From assembly GCF_037860775.1 (NCBI RefSeq), contig NZ_JBBEWC010000001.1:186001-250000 (forward strand): a DNA stretch of 64,000 nucleotides, given 5' to 3'. The DNA is from Emticicia soli (lineage in GTDB: Bacteria; Bacteroidota; Bacteroidia; Cytophagales; Spirosomataceae). This document shows positions 7,528-16,215 of the stretch, in pieces; positions within the stretch are counted from its first letter, which is position 1, and the number at the start of each line of letters is the position of its first letter. The translations under genes and the position numbers were made by a program. Under the pieces are notes generated by a model. It was not told where the DNA came from. It ran no database searches and saw nothing but the letters and a program-made list of their open reading frames with translations.

Positions 7528-9576
7528 TTAACTCACCGGCCCACCATTCCAAACTTCTTTATGTGGTTGTAAGAGTGCCAGACTACCGTCTCGGTTTTCT
7601 GCCATCAGAATCATACCGTTCGATTCTACGCCCATCATTTTTCTTGGTGCCAGGTTGGCTAAGAAAGTTACTTGTTTACCTATCATTTCTTCAGGTGTAA
7701 AGTACTTAGCAATACCACTCAGAATCGTTCTTTTCTGAATACCATCATCAATCAGAAACTTCAATAGTTTATCACTTTTAGCTACTTTTTCTGCCTCTAA
7801 AATAGTGCCCACACGAATATCCAGCTTCGCAAAATCATCGTATTGAATGCTAGCTTTTAATTCAGGTACTGCTTTTGTTTCGTCTTCTTTCTTTTTCGCT
7901 TCTAGTTCATTCATCTTTTTTGTATCTAGCAATTTCTGCACTTGTTTTTCAACTACACTATCTTCAATTTTTGTAAACAATAGCTCAGTTGGATTTAATT
8001 TATGACCCGCTGACAATAGATCTATTTCACCTGCTCTGTCCCAAGTCTGAGGGTCAAGATTCAGCATTTCAAATATTCTAGCAGCCGTAAAAGGTAAGAA
8101 AGGCTCACTAACAATTGCCAAACTTGCAGTTATCTGCACAGCAATGTTCATGATAGTTCCTACTCTTTCAGGGTCTTTCTCTTTCCAAGGTTCAGTTTCT
8201 GCCAGATACTTATTTCCTAAACGAGCTAAATCCATCACTAAAGTTAAAGCCTCACGGAATTTGTAATTAGTAATTGCATCGCCTATTTGTTTTGGGAGAG
8301 TTTTTAGGTCTTCTAAAACTTTTGTATCAATCTCACCTAGCGTTCCTTTTGCAGGTACAACTCCATTAAAGTTTTTATGAGTCAACACCAAGGCACGGTT
8401 AACAAAGTTTCCGAAAACACCTACTAACTCGCTATTATTACGGGTTTGGTAGTCTTTCCATGTAAACTCGCTGTCTTTGGTTTCAGGAGCATTAGCCGAT
8501 AGGACATAACGCAATACATCTTCTTTGCCCGGGAATTCTTCTAAATATTCGTGCAACCAAACAGCCCAGTTTCTTGACGTAGAAATTTTATCTCCTTCAA
8601 GGTTCATAAACTCATTGGCAGGCACATTGTCAGCCAGAATATAACTTCCTTCTGCCATTAACATAGCAGGAAAAATAATACAATGAAAAACGATATTGTC
8701 TTTACCTATAAAATGTACCAGTTTGGTATCTTTGTTTTTCCAGTAATCTTCCCAGTTTTTACCATTCTGGTCGGCCCATTCTTTGGTAAAAGTAATATAG
8801 CCAATAGGCGCATCAAACCACACATAAAGTACTTTACCATCAGTATCAGGTAATGGCACTTTAATACCCCAATCAAGGTCACGAGTCATGGCACGAGGTT
8901 TCAAGCCCTCTTTCAGCCAAGATTGACACTGACCAGCAACGTTGGTTTTCCACTCTTTGTGGCTGCTTACATATTTTTCAATCTCAGGCTGCATACGGTC
9001 AAGCGGCAGATACCAGTTTTTGGTTGGTTTCATTACCGGCTTCGAGCCTGACAACGTAGAGTGTGGGTTCTTCAATTCGGTTGGTGAAAGCGTAGAGCCA
9101 CAACGTTCGCACTGGTCGCCATAAGCATTCGGATTCGCACATACAGGGCACTCTCCGGCAATATATCTATCGGCCAGAAATTGTTGCGCCACTTCATCGT
9201 AATACTGCTCGCTTGTTTCTTCATCAAAGTACCCTTTATTGTACATAGTTGTGAAAATCTCTTGCGAAAGTTTATGATGCGTCTGGTTTGATGTACGTGA
9301 ATAAATATCAAACGAGATACCGAAATCGGCAAACGATTTCTTGATTTGCTCGTAATAAAAATCTACTACTTGCTGAGGTGTTTTGCCTTCTTTTCTGGCT
9401 TTAACAGTAATAGGTACGCCATGCTCGTCGGTACCGCTGATGAATGCTACATCGGCACCTGTTGAGCGAAGATAACGCACATAAATATCAGCAGGAATAT
9501 AACAACCAGCCAAATGACCAATGTGAATTGGGCCATTGGCATAAATTAAGGCTGCTGTAACGGTGTATTTTTGCAT
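7528..9576 (-). CDS. metG: Methionine--tRNA ligase
   Basis: Cytoplasmic methionyl-tRNA synthetase, 682 residues. The class I HIGH motif is NGPIHIGHLAG near residue 15, and KMSKS appears as GDKISTSRN in the middle. A zinc knuckle CPVCANPNAYGDQCERCG lies around residue 145, which marks the bacterial MetRS type with a zinc-binding connective domain. An anticodon-binding helical domain follows, and from about residue 570 a C-terminal EMAP/Trbp111-like tRNA-binding domain (FAKLDIRVGTILEAEKV) that drives dimerisation. It is a single gene with its own terminator, and its leader can form a long nested hairpin (9592-9646). Confidence 0.97.
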   Translation of the reverse strand: MQKYTVTAALIYANGPIHIGHLAGCYIPADIYVRYLRSTGADVAFISGTDEHGVPITVKARKEGKTPQQVVDFYYEQIKKSFADFGISFDIYSRTSNQTHHKLSQEIFTTMYNKGYFDEETSEQYYDEVAQQFLADRYIAGECPVCANPNAYGDQCERCGSTLSPTELKNPHSTLSGSKPVMKPTKNWYLPLDRMQPEIEKYVSSHKEWKTNVAGQCQSWLKEGLKPRAMTRDLDWGIKVPLPDTDGKVLYVWFDAPIGYITFTKEWADQNGKNWEDYWKNKDTKLVHFIGKDNIVFHCIIFPAMLMAEGSYILADNVPANEFMNLEGDKISTSRNWAVWLHEYLEEFPGKEDVLRYVLSANAPETKDSEFTWKDYQTRNNSELVGVFGNFVNRALVLTHKNFNGVVPAKGTLGEIDTKVLEDLKTLPKQIGDAITNYKFREALTLVMDLARLGNKYLAETEPWKEKDPERVGTIMNIAVQITASLAIVSEPFLPFTAARIFEMLNLDPQTWDRAGEIDLLSAGHKLNPTELLFTKIEDSVVEKQVQKLLDTKKMNELEAKKKEDETKAVPELKASIQYDDFAKLDIRVGTILEAEKVAKSDKLLKFLIDDGIQKRTILSGIAKYFTPEEMIGKQVTFLANLAPRKMMGVESNGMILMAENRDGSLALLQPHKEVWNGGPVS

Positions 9577-9591
9577 AGGTAATGGTATTGT

Positions 9592-9646
9592 GTGATTTTA
9601 GTACTTAATTAACGAGAAAAATCCCGTTTTCGTAATACTAAATCAC
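9592..9646 (-). promoter_or_regulatory. Nested long hairpin in the metG leader
   Basis: Outer arms 9592-9603 and 9636-9646 pair with one bulge; inner arms 9609-9620 and 9627-9635 pair with two bulges and a 6-base loop. It lies between the predicted -7 box and the metG ATG, so it would be in the 5' untranslated RNA. Confidence 0.45.
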
Positions 9647-9666
9647 GCATTTTAAAAATAAGTTCG

Positions 9667-9674
9667 CAAAGTTA
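9667..9674 (-). promoter_or_regulatory. -7 box for metG
   Basis: Minus-strand TAACTTTG at 9674-9667 fits TAnnTTTG. The leader would be about 85 bases and would include the nested hairpin. No TTG at ideal spacing. Confidence 0.45.
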
Positions 9675-9802
9675 CAGTATTATATGATTTTTGAATAGGC
9701 AGCAAATAAAAATCACTGCAAAACTTTATCTGGAAAGAGATGTAAGTAAATCATAAAGTTGTGAAGAACACTCTATTTCTCAAAATCAGGCCATATGTAT
9801 GC

Positions 9803-10420
9803 CTATACTACGAAGTTTACATTTTTATAAATACGCTTCATTGATACTTCTATGCCAAGTGATTGAAGAGGTAATTTGCCTTCTATATTTGTTACAATGG
9901 TTTCGTGCCAAAGGCCCGGGCGCTCTCTGAACCAAACTTCTGCATAGCACTCATTCTGGCGTATCATCACATATTCTTTGAATGATTCAAGAGTTTTATA
10001 TTTATCAAATTTACTCGTTCGGTCATATCGTTGAGTAGATTTAGACAGAACTTCTACTACTAGAATCGGATTTATCAACAACAAATCATCATCATCCCAA
10101 AACAAAGGTTTCTCACAAATAGCCAATGTATCGGCATAAACGCTTTCGTCGAGATTTGGTAAATATATTTTCTGATCTGAACCTAAAACCTGATAATTTT
10201 TTTCGGCCTCTTCAATTACATTTGTCATTTCAACAGCAACGTTCATTGCTATCAAGTTATGGTTATATCTTGCGTTAGGCATTTTAATTATCTCGCCATT
10301 TATATATTCATGCTTATGTACCGAACTACCCTCCTTCCGTAGATATTCTTCCAAAGTATATTTACGGGCAGGTTTATGACGGATAAGTCTTGGTAAAAAA
10401 TCACTTGTTCCGGTTGCCAT
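9803..10420 (-). CDS. Uma2-family (DUF820) putative PD-(D/E)xK endonuclease
   Basis: 205 residues of the Uma2/DUF820 group, a restriction-endonuclease-like fold common in Cytophagales and cyanobacteria and usually of unknown role. Visible blocks: YTLEEYLRKEG, HEYINGEIIKMPNARYNHN, YADTLAICEKP around the second-strand Asp, and NPILVVEVLSKSTQRYDRTSK, where the Glu and Lys of the nuclease core would lie, followed by KYKTLESFKEYVMIRQ. The usual PD of the core is AD here, so activity is uncertain. A -7 box (10449-10442) would start the transcript about 15 bases before the ATG. No partner gene is nearby. Confidence 0.85.
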   Translation of the reverse strand: MATGTSDFLPRLIRHKPARKYTLEEYLRKEGSSVHKHEYINGEIIKMPNARYNHNLIAMNVAVEMTNVIEEAEKNYQVLGSDQKIYLPNLDESVYADTLAICEKPLFWDDDDLLLINPILVVEVLSKSTQRYDRTSKFDKYKTLESFKEYVMIRQNECYAEVWFRERPGLWHETIVTNIEGKLPLQSLGIEVSMKRIYKNVNFVV

Positions 10421-10441
10421 CTTTCCTAAAGTTTATCTATA

Positions 10442-10449
10442 CAAATATA
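10442..10449 (-). promoter_or_regulatory. -7 box for the Uma2 gene
   Basis: Minus-strand TATATTTG, 21 bases before the ATG at 10420. No TTG at the usual spacing. Confidence 0.4.
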
Positions 10450-10661
10450 ATCAGTTTTTAACTTTAAAGGTGAAATATTTCACTTTTAAAATGACATTTT
10501 ACTCACCTGTTATTTACGCAACAGCATCATTGCTATATGTTATCATTTCTCATAAAAAGCTTTTTGTAAACAATCCCTTTCTAATAAAAAAACAATTTCT
10601 ACGCTATTTCATAAATGCAAAAAAATTGCACTTTTATTCTATTCCTGACATCCATCATATT

Positions 10662-10688
10662 TTGTTTAAGCTATAGAATATACCTTTG
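10662..10688 (+). promoter_or_regulatory. Candidate promoter of the peroxiredoxin operon
   Basis: TACCTTTG at 10681-10688 is the same -7 box as for rpsA, rpsL and nrnA. The nearest TTG (10662-10664) is 16 bases upstream, slightly short. The leader would be about 120 bases. Confidence 0.5.
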
Positions 10689-10814
10689 TAGAGCATTTGG
10701 ACTATTAAAAGAACTTAATAGATGATTCAAATAATTCACAGATTCATACAAATTTTTTGTATTTTTTTGTGTTAGTTTTTAAACACATAAATAAAGTAAA
10801 CTCATAATAATACA

Positions 10815-11447
10815 ATGTCATTAGTAGGAAAGAAATATCCGCACATCAATACAGGTGCCGTAATCGACGGAGAAGAAATCGTTGACAACTTCAGTTTAGA
10901 CCAATATTTAGGCAAAAAATATGTTATCTTATTTTTTTACCCTAAAGACTTCACTTTTGTGTGCCCAACAGAGCTTCACGCTTTCCAGGAGAAATTAGCT
11001 GAGTTCGAAAAAAGAGGTGCAGCAGTTGTTGGTTGCTCAACAGATACAGAAGAAACGCACTTAGCATGGTTGAACACGCCGAAAGAGCAAGGTGGTATTC
11101 AAGGTATTACTTACCCGATTATTGCTGATACTTCTAAAATTGTTTCATTAAACAGTGGTGTATTAGGTGGCGAATACGTATTCAACAACGAAACCAGAAC
11201 ATGGTCATTCGTAGGCAATCCGGTTGCTTTCCGTGGTACATTCTTGATTGATAAAGAAGGTATCGTGCGTCATGAATCAATCAACGACCTACCACTAGGC
11301 CGCAACATTGACGAGTACCTACGTTTGTTAGATGCGCAACTACACGTTGAGAAATACGGTGAGGTTTGCCCTGCAAACTGGGAAGAAGGCGAAACTGCTA
11401 TGGTAGCTACTAATGCTGGTGTTGCCAATTATTTTTCACAAAACTAA
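10815..11447 (+). CDS. 2-Cys peroxiredoxin (AhpC/Prx1 type)
   Basis: Typical 2-Cys peroxiredoxin of 210 residues that reduces hydrogen peroxide and organic hydroperoxides in the cytoplasm. The peroxidatic Cys50 is in FYPKDFTFVCPTELHAFQ and the resolving Cys185 in YGEVCPANWEEG. The conserved Arg is in the FRGTFLIDKEG region. Codon choice is of the highly expressed type. Followed after 30 bases by a thioredoxin-like gene and then a DUF6952 gene, so the three probably form one peroxide-defence operon in which the thioredoxin re-reduces the peroxiredoxin. Transcription probably starts at the TACCTTTG box 127 bases upstream. Confidence 0.95.
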   Translation: MSLVGKKYPHINTGAVIDGEEIVDNFSLDQYLGKKYVILFFYPKDFTFVCPTELHAFQEKLAEFEKRGAAVVGCSTDTEETHLAWLNTPKEQGGIQGITYPIIADTSKIVSLNSGVLGGEYVFNNETRTWSFVGNPVAFRGTFLIDKEGIVRHESINDLPLGRNIDEYLRLLDAQLHVEKYGEVCPANWEEGETAMVATNAGVANYFSQN

Positions 11448-11477
11448 TCAGGTTAATTCCTTAAATAGATTACGCTT

Positions 11478-11792
11478 ATGTTAGTTGAATTAGCAGAAGA
11501 TAACTTAGCCGATATTATAGCACAAAACGAAACTGTAATGGTGCAGTTTTCGGCTACATGGTGTGGTAATTGCAGACTGATGAAACCTAAATTCAAAAGA
11601 CTGTCGAACGATAATGAAAATACCACGTTTGTGATTGTTGATGCAGAGAAATTTCCTTTATCAAGAAAATTGGCTGCGGTAAATAATCTGCCAACATTTG
11701 CCAGCTTTAAAGGTGGCCAATTGGTGAATCAGGTACAGACAAATAAAGAAGAACAATTAAAATCTTTGATAGATGAAATTACCCTTAATTAG
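11478..11792 (+). CDS. Thioredoxin-family protein
   Basis: 104 residues, a single thioredoxin fold without signal peptide, so cytoplasmic. The active site is FSATWCGNCRLMKP, with Cys29 and Cys32; the classical thioredoxin WCGPC has Asn in place of Pro, which shifts redox potential in related proteins. The cis-Pro is in NNLPTFASFKGGQLV. Position directly after the peroxiredoxin gene suggests it is the dedicated electron donor. Its last 20 bases overlap the next gene. Confident as family; the donor role is inferred from context. Confidence 0.92.
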   Translation: MLVELAEDNLADIIAQNETVMVQFSATWCGNCRLMKPKFKRLSNDNENTTFVIVDAEKFPLSRKLAAVNNLPTFASFKGGQLVNQVQTNKEEQLKSLIDEITLN

Positions 11793-12030
11793 ACAAATTC
11801 AGCGTACCTCTTCGGTTGCTGAAATTGAGGCCGCTATTAAAGTTTTAGAGAATATTTCAGAAACTCCTTCTTTAAAAGATGAAGAGGTAGACGTAATCGG
11901 AGAATTAATCTCTAATTTCTGTGGAGCACTGGAAGTGCACCAAATGATAGCCGAAGGTATGCCGGAAAAAGATGCAGCTAATACTTTTATGAAAAAAGTA
12001 CTAGGCTCTATTGACCGAGTGAGTGCTTAA
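11773..12030 (+). CDS. DUF6952-family small protein
   Basis: 85 residues, acidic and helical, cytoplasmic. The opening MKLPLIRQIQ and the central SLKDEEVDVIGELISNFCGALEVH match my memory of the DUF6952 family, found in Bacteroidetes immediately after a peroxiredoxin and a thioredoxin-like gene, exactly as here. No catalytic motif; there is one Cys in the conserved core (SNFCGALEV). Overlaps the thioredoxin gene by 20 bases, so translation is likely coupled. Function is unknown; the conserved neighbourhood points to a role in peroxide metabolism. A terminator follows. Confidence 0.8.
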   Translation: MKLPLIRQIQRTSSVAEIEAAIKVLENISETPSLKDEEVDVIGELISNFCGALEVHQMIAEGMPEKDAANTFMKKVLGSIDRVSA

Positions 12031-12052
12031 GTCGCAATTACTTCATTAACAA

Positions 12053-12086
12053 AAATGCCCTCTTATCGTAAGATTTGAGGGCATTT
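12053..12086. terminator. Terminator between DUF6952 and the acyl-CoA ligase
   Basis: 10-bp perfect stem (12053-12062 with 12077-12086) flanked by A-rich and T-rich tracts, so it can serve both strands. Confidence 0.75.
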
Positions 12087-12194
12087 ATATTTATTGGAGT
12101 TCGGTGAATGAATTCACCGCCTAAATTAACAAAGGATTGTTTTATTTATCTGCCTCGACTTAAGTCGGGCACTTTTAACTCGCAAAATGGCTCC

Positions 12195-13907
12195 TTACTT
12201 CTTCTTCGCCATTTCTTCTTCTTTCAAGGCACGGCGTAAGATTTTACCAACGTTGGTTTTAGGCAATTCGGTACGGAACTCAATATGTTTTGGGCACTTG
12301 TAGCCTGTCAGGTTCTGCTTGCAATAAGCTTTTACTTGCTCTGCTGTTAGCTCAGGGTCTTTTTTTACGATAAAGACTTTTACAGCCTCAGTAGATTTTT
12401 CGTCCGGCACCCCAATACAAGCAACCTCTAGTACGCCCGGGCAAGTAGCAACTACGTCTTCAATCTCGTTAGGATATACGTTAAAGCCTGATACCAGAAT
12501 CATGTCTTTTTTTCTATCCACAATCTTGAAGTACCCGTCTGCATCCATTACGCCAATGTCGCCGGTTTTAAACCATTCTTTTCCTTCGGCATCGGTCATC
12601 ATTACCTTTGCGGTTTCGTCAGGGCGATTATAATAGCCTGCCATTACTTGTGGGCCATGTGCGCAAATCTCCCCTACTTCTCCGACTTCGCCCCAACTGC
12701 CATCATCTTTCAATACTTTTACTTCTGTACTAGGCCAGGGTATCCCGATAGTACCAACTCTGTTTTCGCCTACCAATGGGTTAGAGGTTAATACAGGCGA
12801 AGTTTCTGATAAGCCGTAGCCTTCAGCCGGTAAATTACCGGTCATTTCTTTCCAACGATTAGCCACTACTCCTTGCAAAGCCATACCACCTGCCGAGGTA
12901 ATTACCAGATTGCTGAAATCAACCTCTTTTATTTGTGGGTGATTCAACAATCCATTATATAGCGTGTTAAGCCCAGTAAACACATGCGGAGGATTTTTCT
13001 TTAAATCTTTAATGAATGCGGTTAAATCACGTGGGTTTGTGATTAAAAGATTCATTGTGCCTGTTTTTAAAGACGTAAGCGCATTAACGGTAAGAGCGTA
13101 GATATGATAGAGCGGTAAAGCTGCAACTACCACTACCTTACTATCTTTAATCTTTCCGGTAAGCACACTTTGCCATATATAGTTGGCCTCAAGGTTCGCC
13201 ACAATATTACGATGCGTAAGCATAGCACCTTTCGATACACCTGTTGTACCACCTGTATATTGTATAAAAGCGAGGTCGCTATTAGTAACTTTTGGTTTTG
13301 TCCAGGTCATGCTACTTCCTTTACTAACAGCACTCATAAATGGCATTGCTTGTGGTAAATGATACTCAGGCACCATTTTCTTCACGGTTTTTACCACAAA
13401 GTTCACAATCTGCTTTTTCGGGAAACCCAACATATCGCCCAATTGTGTTACAAACACATGTTCGATTTTTGTTTTATCAATTACCTTCTCAAGATTCGAA
13501 GCAAAATTGGCTACAATTACAATAGCTTTAGCTCCCGAATCTTTAAACTGGTGCTCCATTTCGCGAGGTGTATATAGCGGGTTGGTATTAACAATAATAA
13601 GCCCAGCTCTTAGTGCACCAAACATGGCCACCGGGTATTGCAAACAATTAGGCATCTGGATAACCAGACGATCGCCTTTTTGCAAACCCGAATTTTGTAA
13701 ATAAGCTGCAAAGTCTCTTGTATATTTATCAAGTTCCCCAAATGTTATCTCTTTCCCCATGCAGGAGTAGGCAGCATTCTGCGCATATTTTTTAAAACCT
13801 TCATCCATCAACTCTAACAACGACGGGTAGGCATCAGGGTTGATTTCATGAGGGATACCCTCTGGATAAAATTTCAGCCAAGGGTGTGGTTGTGTTTTAA
13901 TAGGCAT
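12195..13907 (-). CDS. fadD: Long-chain fatty acid--CoA ligase (AMP-binding)
   Basis: 570-residue ANL-superfamily ligase that activates fatty acids with ATP and joins them to CoA. The P-loop is IQYTGGTTGVSKGAMLTH, the A5 motif GYGLSETSPV, the hinge region KTGDIGVMDADGYFKIVDR, and the catalytic Lys is in PKTNVGKILRRAL. KDMILVSGFNVYPNEIEDVV is typical of FadD-type ligases. Membrane-associated in known examples. It is a lone gene, with a terminator beyond its 3' end. It could in principle feed acyl groups to the acyl carrier operon 6 kb away, but that link is speculative. Confidence 0.92.
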   Translation of the reverse strand: MPIKTQPHPWLKFYPEGIPHEINPDAYPSLLELMDEGFKKYAQNAAYSCMGKEITFGELDKYTRDFAAYLQNSGLQKGDRLVIQMPNCLQYPVAMFGALRAGLIIVNTNPLYTPREMEHQFKDSGAKAIVIVANFASNLEKVIDKTKIEHVFVTQLGDMLGFPKKQIVNFVVKTVKKMVPEYHLPQAMPFMSAVSKGSSMTWTKPKVTNSDLAFIQYTGGTTGVSKGAMLTHRNIVANLEANYIWQSVLTGKIKDSKVVVVAALPLYHIYALTVNALTSLKTGTMNLLITNPRDLTAFIKDLKKNPPHVFTGLNTLYNGLLNHPQIKEVDFSNLVITSAGGMALQGVVANRWKEMTGNLPAEGYGLSETSPVLTSNPLVGENRVGTIGIPWPSTEVKVLKDDGSWGEVGEVGEICAHGPQVMAGYYNRPDETAKVMMTDAEGKEWFKTGDIGVMDADGYFKIVDRKKDMILVSGFNVYPNEIEDVVATCPGVLEVACIGVPDEKSTEAVKVFIVKKDPELTAEQVKAYCKQNLTGYKCPKHIEFRTELPKTNVGKILRRALKEEEMAKKK

Positions 13908-14132
13908 AACAGTTTTCAGAATTTATTTAAGGGTTAACAGTTGTTGTATTTTTTAATGTAAAAATAAGACGATTTATTGATAAGCAACGAGAAAAATCGA
14001 AAAATATTAGGCACGCATAATATTTTTAGGTTTAAGAAGGGCCTTATCTGAGACAAAAATAGATTAATAATTGCGTCAGAATAACCAATGAATAAAAAAA
14101 CCACTTAACTAGCTAATAATAAATAAATTATC
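13908..14132. other. Intergenic region upstream of rpsA and fadD
   Basis: AT-rich spacer between divergent fadD and rpsA. Nothing gene-like; the rpsA promoter and leader hairpin follow at 14133-14225. No convincing TAnnTTTG box was found for fadD. Confidence 0.5.
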
Positions 14133-14163
14133 TTGTTTATCAGGAAAGAAAAATGTACCTTTG
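14133..14163 (+). promoter_or_regulatory. Predicted rpsA promoter
   Basis: TTG (14133-14135), 20 bases, TACCTTTG (14156-14163): a near-ideal Bacteroidetes promoter. Predicted transcript start about 14170, leaving a leader of about 85 bases. Confidence 0.75.
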
Positions 14164-14200
14164 CAGTCCTTTTTCAAAAGGTTTTATTTTCAATTTAATT

Positions 14201-14225
14201 TCGGTCTAAAAGCCCGGTAGACCGA
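14201..14225 (+). promoter_or_regulatory. Hairpin in the rpsA leader
   Basis: 7-bp perfect stem (TCGGTCT at 14201-14207 with AGACCGA at 14219-14225) and an 11-base loop, 28 bases before the chosen ATG. It could be an S1 autoregulation site or limit ribosome access. Confidence 0.5.
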
Positions 14226-14253
14226 TGTATATGTGGGCGCATCAAAAATATAT

Positions 14254-16068
14254 ATGGCACAAGTTGCAGAATTTGACTGGGACAAAGTCTCAAAAAGAGG
14301 TATCGGTAGCGGCTACTCCGCTTCTGAGAAAGCAGAACTTGAAAAACTTTACAGCGAAACGCTTTCACAAGTTGATGAAAAAGATGTAGTAATGGCTACG
14401 GTTGTGGGTATCACAGACCGTGAAGTATTACTAAACATTGGTTTCAAATCAGACGGTCTCGTTTCTATTTCTGAGTTCCGTGATTTACCTAACCTAAAAG
14501 TAGGTGACCAAGTAGAAGTTTTCATCGAGAAACAAGAAGATGCAATGGGCCAATTGGTTATCTCTCGCAAAAAAGCAAGAGTATTGACTGCTTGGAACAA
14601 CATCGAAAAATCGTTTACAGAAGACGCTATCATCGATGCATTCGTGAAACGTCGTACGAAAGGTGGTCTAATTGTAGACATCTACGGAATCGAGGCATTC
14701 TTGCCAGGTTCACAAATCGACGTTAAACCGATTCGCGATTTCGATATTTTCGTTGGTAAGAAAATGGAGGTTAAAGTTGTTAAAATCAACCATACCAACG
14801 ACAACGTTGTTGTATCTCACAAAATTCTTATCGAGAAAGACCTTGAAACGCAACGTCAGGTTATTCTTAATAACCTTGAGAAAGGTCAGGTATTGGAAGG
14901 TGTGGTTAAAAACATTACTAACTTCGGTGTGTTCATCGATCTTGGTGGTGTTGATGGTCTACTTCACATTACTGATATTTCGTGGGGTCGTATCAACCAT
15001 CCAAACGAATTGCTTAAACTTGATCAACGTATCAAAGTGGTTGTTTTGGACTTCGACGAAGACAAAAAACGTATTTCGTTGGGTATGAAACAACTTGAGT
15101 CTCATCCTTGGGATTCATTGGCAGAAGGATTGTCAGTTGGTTCTAAAGTAAAAGGTAAGATTGTAAACATTGCAGATTACGGTGCATTCCTAGAATTGAA
15201 ACCGGGTGTTGAAGGTCTTATCCACGTTTCTGAAATGTCATGGTCACAACACCTACGTAACCCATCTGATTTCTTGAAAATCGGTGACGAAATCGAAGCA
15301 GTTGTATTGACTCTTGACCGTGAAGAGCGTAAAATGTCTTTAGGCATCAAACAATTGACTGAAGATCCTTGGACAAAACAAGACTTATTGAGCAAATATG
15401 GCGTAGGTACTACTCACTCTGGTACTGTACGTAATATGACTAACTTTGGTATTTTCTTAGAACTTGAAGAAGGTATCGATGGTTTAGTACACGTTTCTGA
15501 CTTGTCTTGGACTAAGAAAATCAAACACCCATCTGATTTCGTGAAAGTTGGTGATTCTCTTGAAGTAGTTGTACTAGAGCTTGACGTTGAAAACCGTCGT
15601 TTAGCACTTAGCCACAAACACTTAGAAGAAAACCCTTGGGATACTTTCGAGCATATCTTCACAGTAGGTTCTGAGCACGAGTGTACAATTATCTCTAAAA
15701 ATGACAAACAAGCAACGCTTGAGCTACCTTACGGTATTGAAGGATACGCATTGTTGAAACATTTGGCTAAAGCTGACGGTACAGTAGCTGAAGCTGGTGA
15801 AAAATTGCCATTCCAAGTGCTTGAGTTCCACAAAGAAGAGAAGAAAATCATGCTTTCTCACTCTAAAACTTGGGAAGCTCCTAAGGAAGAAGAGAAAAAA
15901 GAAGCTAAGAAAAAAGGTGGAAAAGAAGCAACTGCTTCTTCTTCGAATGACGAAAAATCGACACTTGGTGACCTTGATGCCCTTGCTGCATTAAAAGAGC
16001 AAATGGTAGAAGGCGAGAAAAAGAAACTTTCTAAAAAGAAAGAATCTGAATCTGAAGTATCTGAGTAA
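14254..16068 (+). CDS. rpsA: 30S ribosomal protein S1
   Basis: 604 residues with six S1-type OB repeats; it binds mRNA on the 30S subunit. Repeat signatures recur: GFKSDGLVSISEF, GGLIVDIYGIEAFLPGSQ, NFGVFIDLGGVDGLLHITD, DYGAFLELKPGVEGLIHVSE, NFGIFLELEEGIDGLVHVSD and a degenerate sixth (LPYGIEGYALLKHL). The tail is Lys/Glu rich. I chose the ATG at 14254 (MAQVAEFDWDK), not the GTG seven codons upstream. Strongly biased codon use fits high expression. It has its own promoter and terminator. S1 matters here because genes in this window lack clear Shine-Dalgarno sites. Confidence 0.96.
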   Translation: MAQVAEFDWDKVSKRGIGSGYSASEKAELEKLYSETLSQVDEKDVVMATVVGITDREVLLNIGFKSDGLVSISEFRDLPNLKVGDQVEVFIEKQEDAMGQLVISRKKARVLTAWNNIEKSFTEDAIIDAFVKRRTKGGLIVDIYGIEAFLPGSQIDVKPIRDFDIFVGKKMEVKVVKINHTNDNVVVSHKILIEKDLETQRQVILNNLEKGQVLEGVVKNITNFGVFIDLGGVDGLLHITDISWGRINHPNELLKLDQRIKVVVLDFDEDKKRISLGMKQLESHPWDSLAEGLSVGSKVKGKIVNIADYGAFLELKPGVEGLIHVSEMSWSQHLRNPSDFLKIGDEIEAVVLTLDREERKMSLGIKQLTEDPWTKQDLLSKYGVGTTHSGTVRNMTNFGIFLELEEGIDGLVHVSDLSWTKKIKHPSDFVKVGDSLEVVVLELDVENRRLALSHKHLEENPWDTFEHIFTVGSEHECTIISKNDKQATLELPYGIEGYALLKHLAKADGTVAEAGEKLPFQVLEFHKEEKKIMLSHSKTWEAPKEEEKKEAKKKGGKEATASSSNDEKSTLGDLDALAALKEQMVEGEKKKLSKKKESESEVSE

Positions 16069-16085
16069 GATAAATCATAAGTAAC

Positions 16086-16121
16086 AAAAATGGCTTCTCG
16101 TAAGGGAAGCCATTTTTGTTT
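16086..16121 (+). terminator. Intrinsic terminator of rpsA
   Basis: 12-bp perfect stem (16086-16097 with 16106-16117), 8-base loop, then a T-rich tail. Confidence 0.88.
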
Positions 16122-16215
16122 TATAGGAGATTGAGATTCTATAATATATTGAGCATCAAAGTAATCGGATATTTTAACTTAAAGGTTAGAACTTTGAAAC
16201 ACAAGAAAGAAATCT

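Larger units (their letters stand above)
10421..10814. other. Intergenic region between divergent Uma2 and peroxiredoxin genes
   Basis: AT-rich. It carries a minus-strand -7 box for the Uma2 gene at 10449-10442 and a plus-strand TACCTTTG at 10681-10688 for the peroxiredoxin gene. A 68-codon open frame at 10470-10676 has low-complexity composition and no recognisable features, and is not called. Confidence 0.6.

Noticed and set aside
10470..10676. 68-codon plus-strand frame in the Uma2-peroxiredoxin spacer
   Set aside because: Composition is that of AT-rich spacer (Lys/Phe/Ile/Tyr rich) and it ends just where the peroxiredoxin promoter begins.
14233..14253. Upstream GTG start for rpsA
   Set aside because: Adds seven residues not typical of S1; the ATG at 14254 gives the normal family start.
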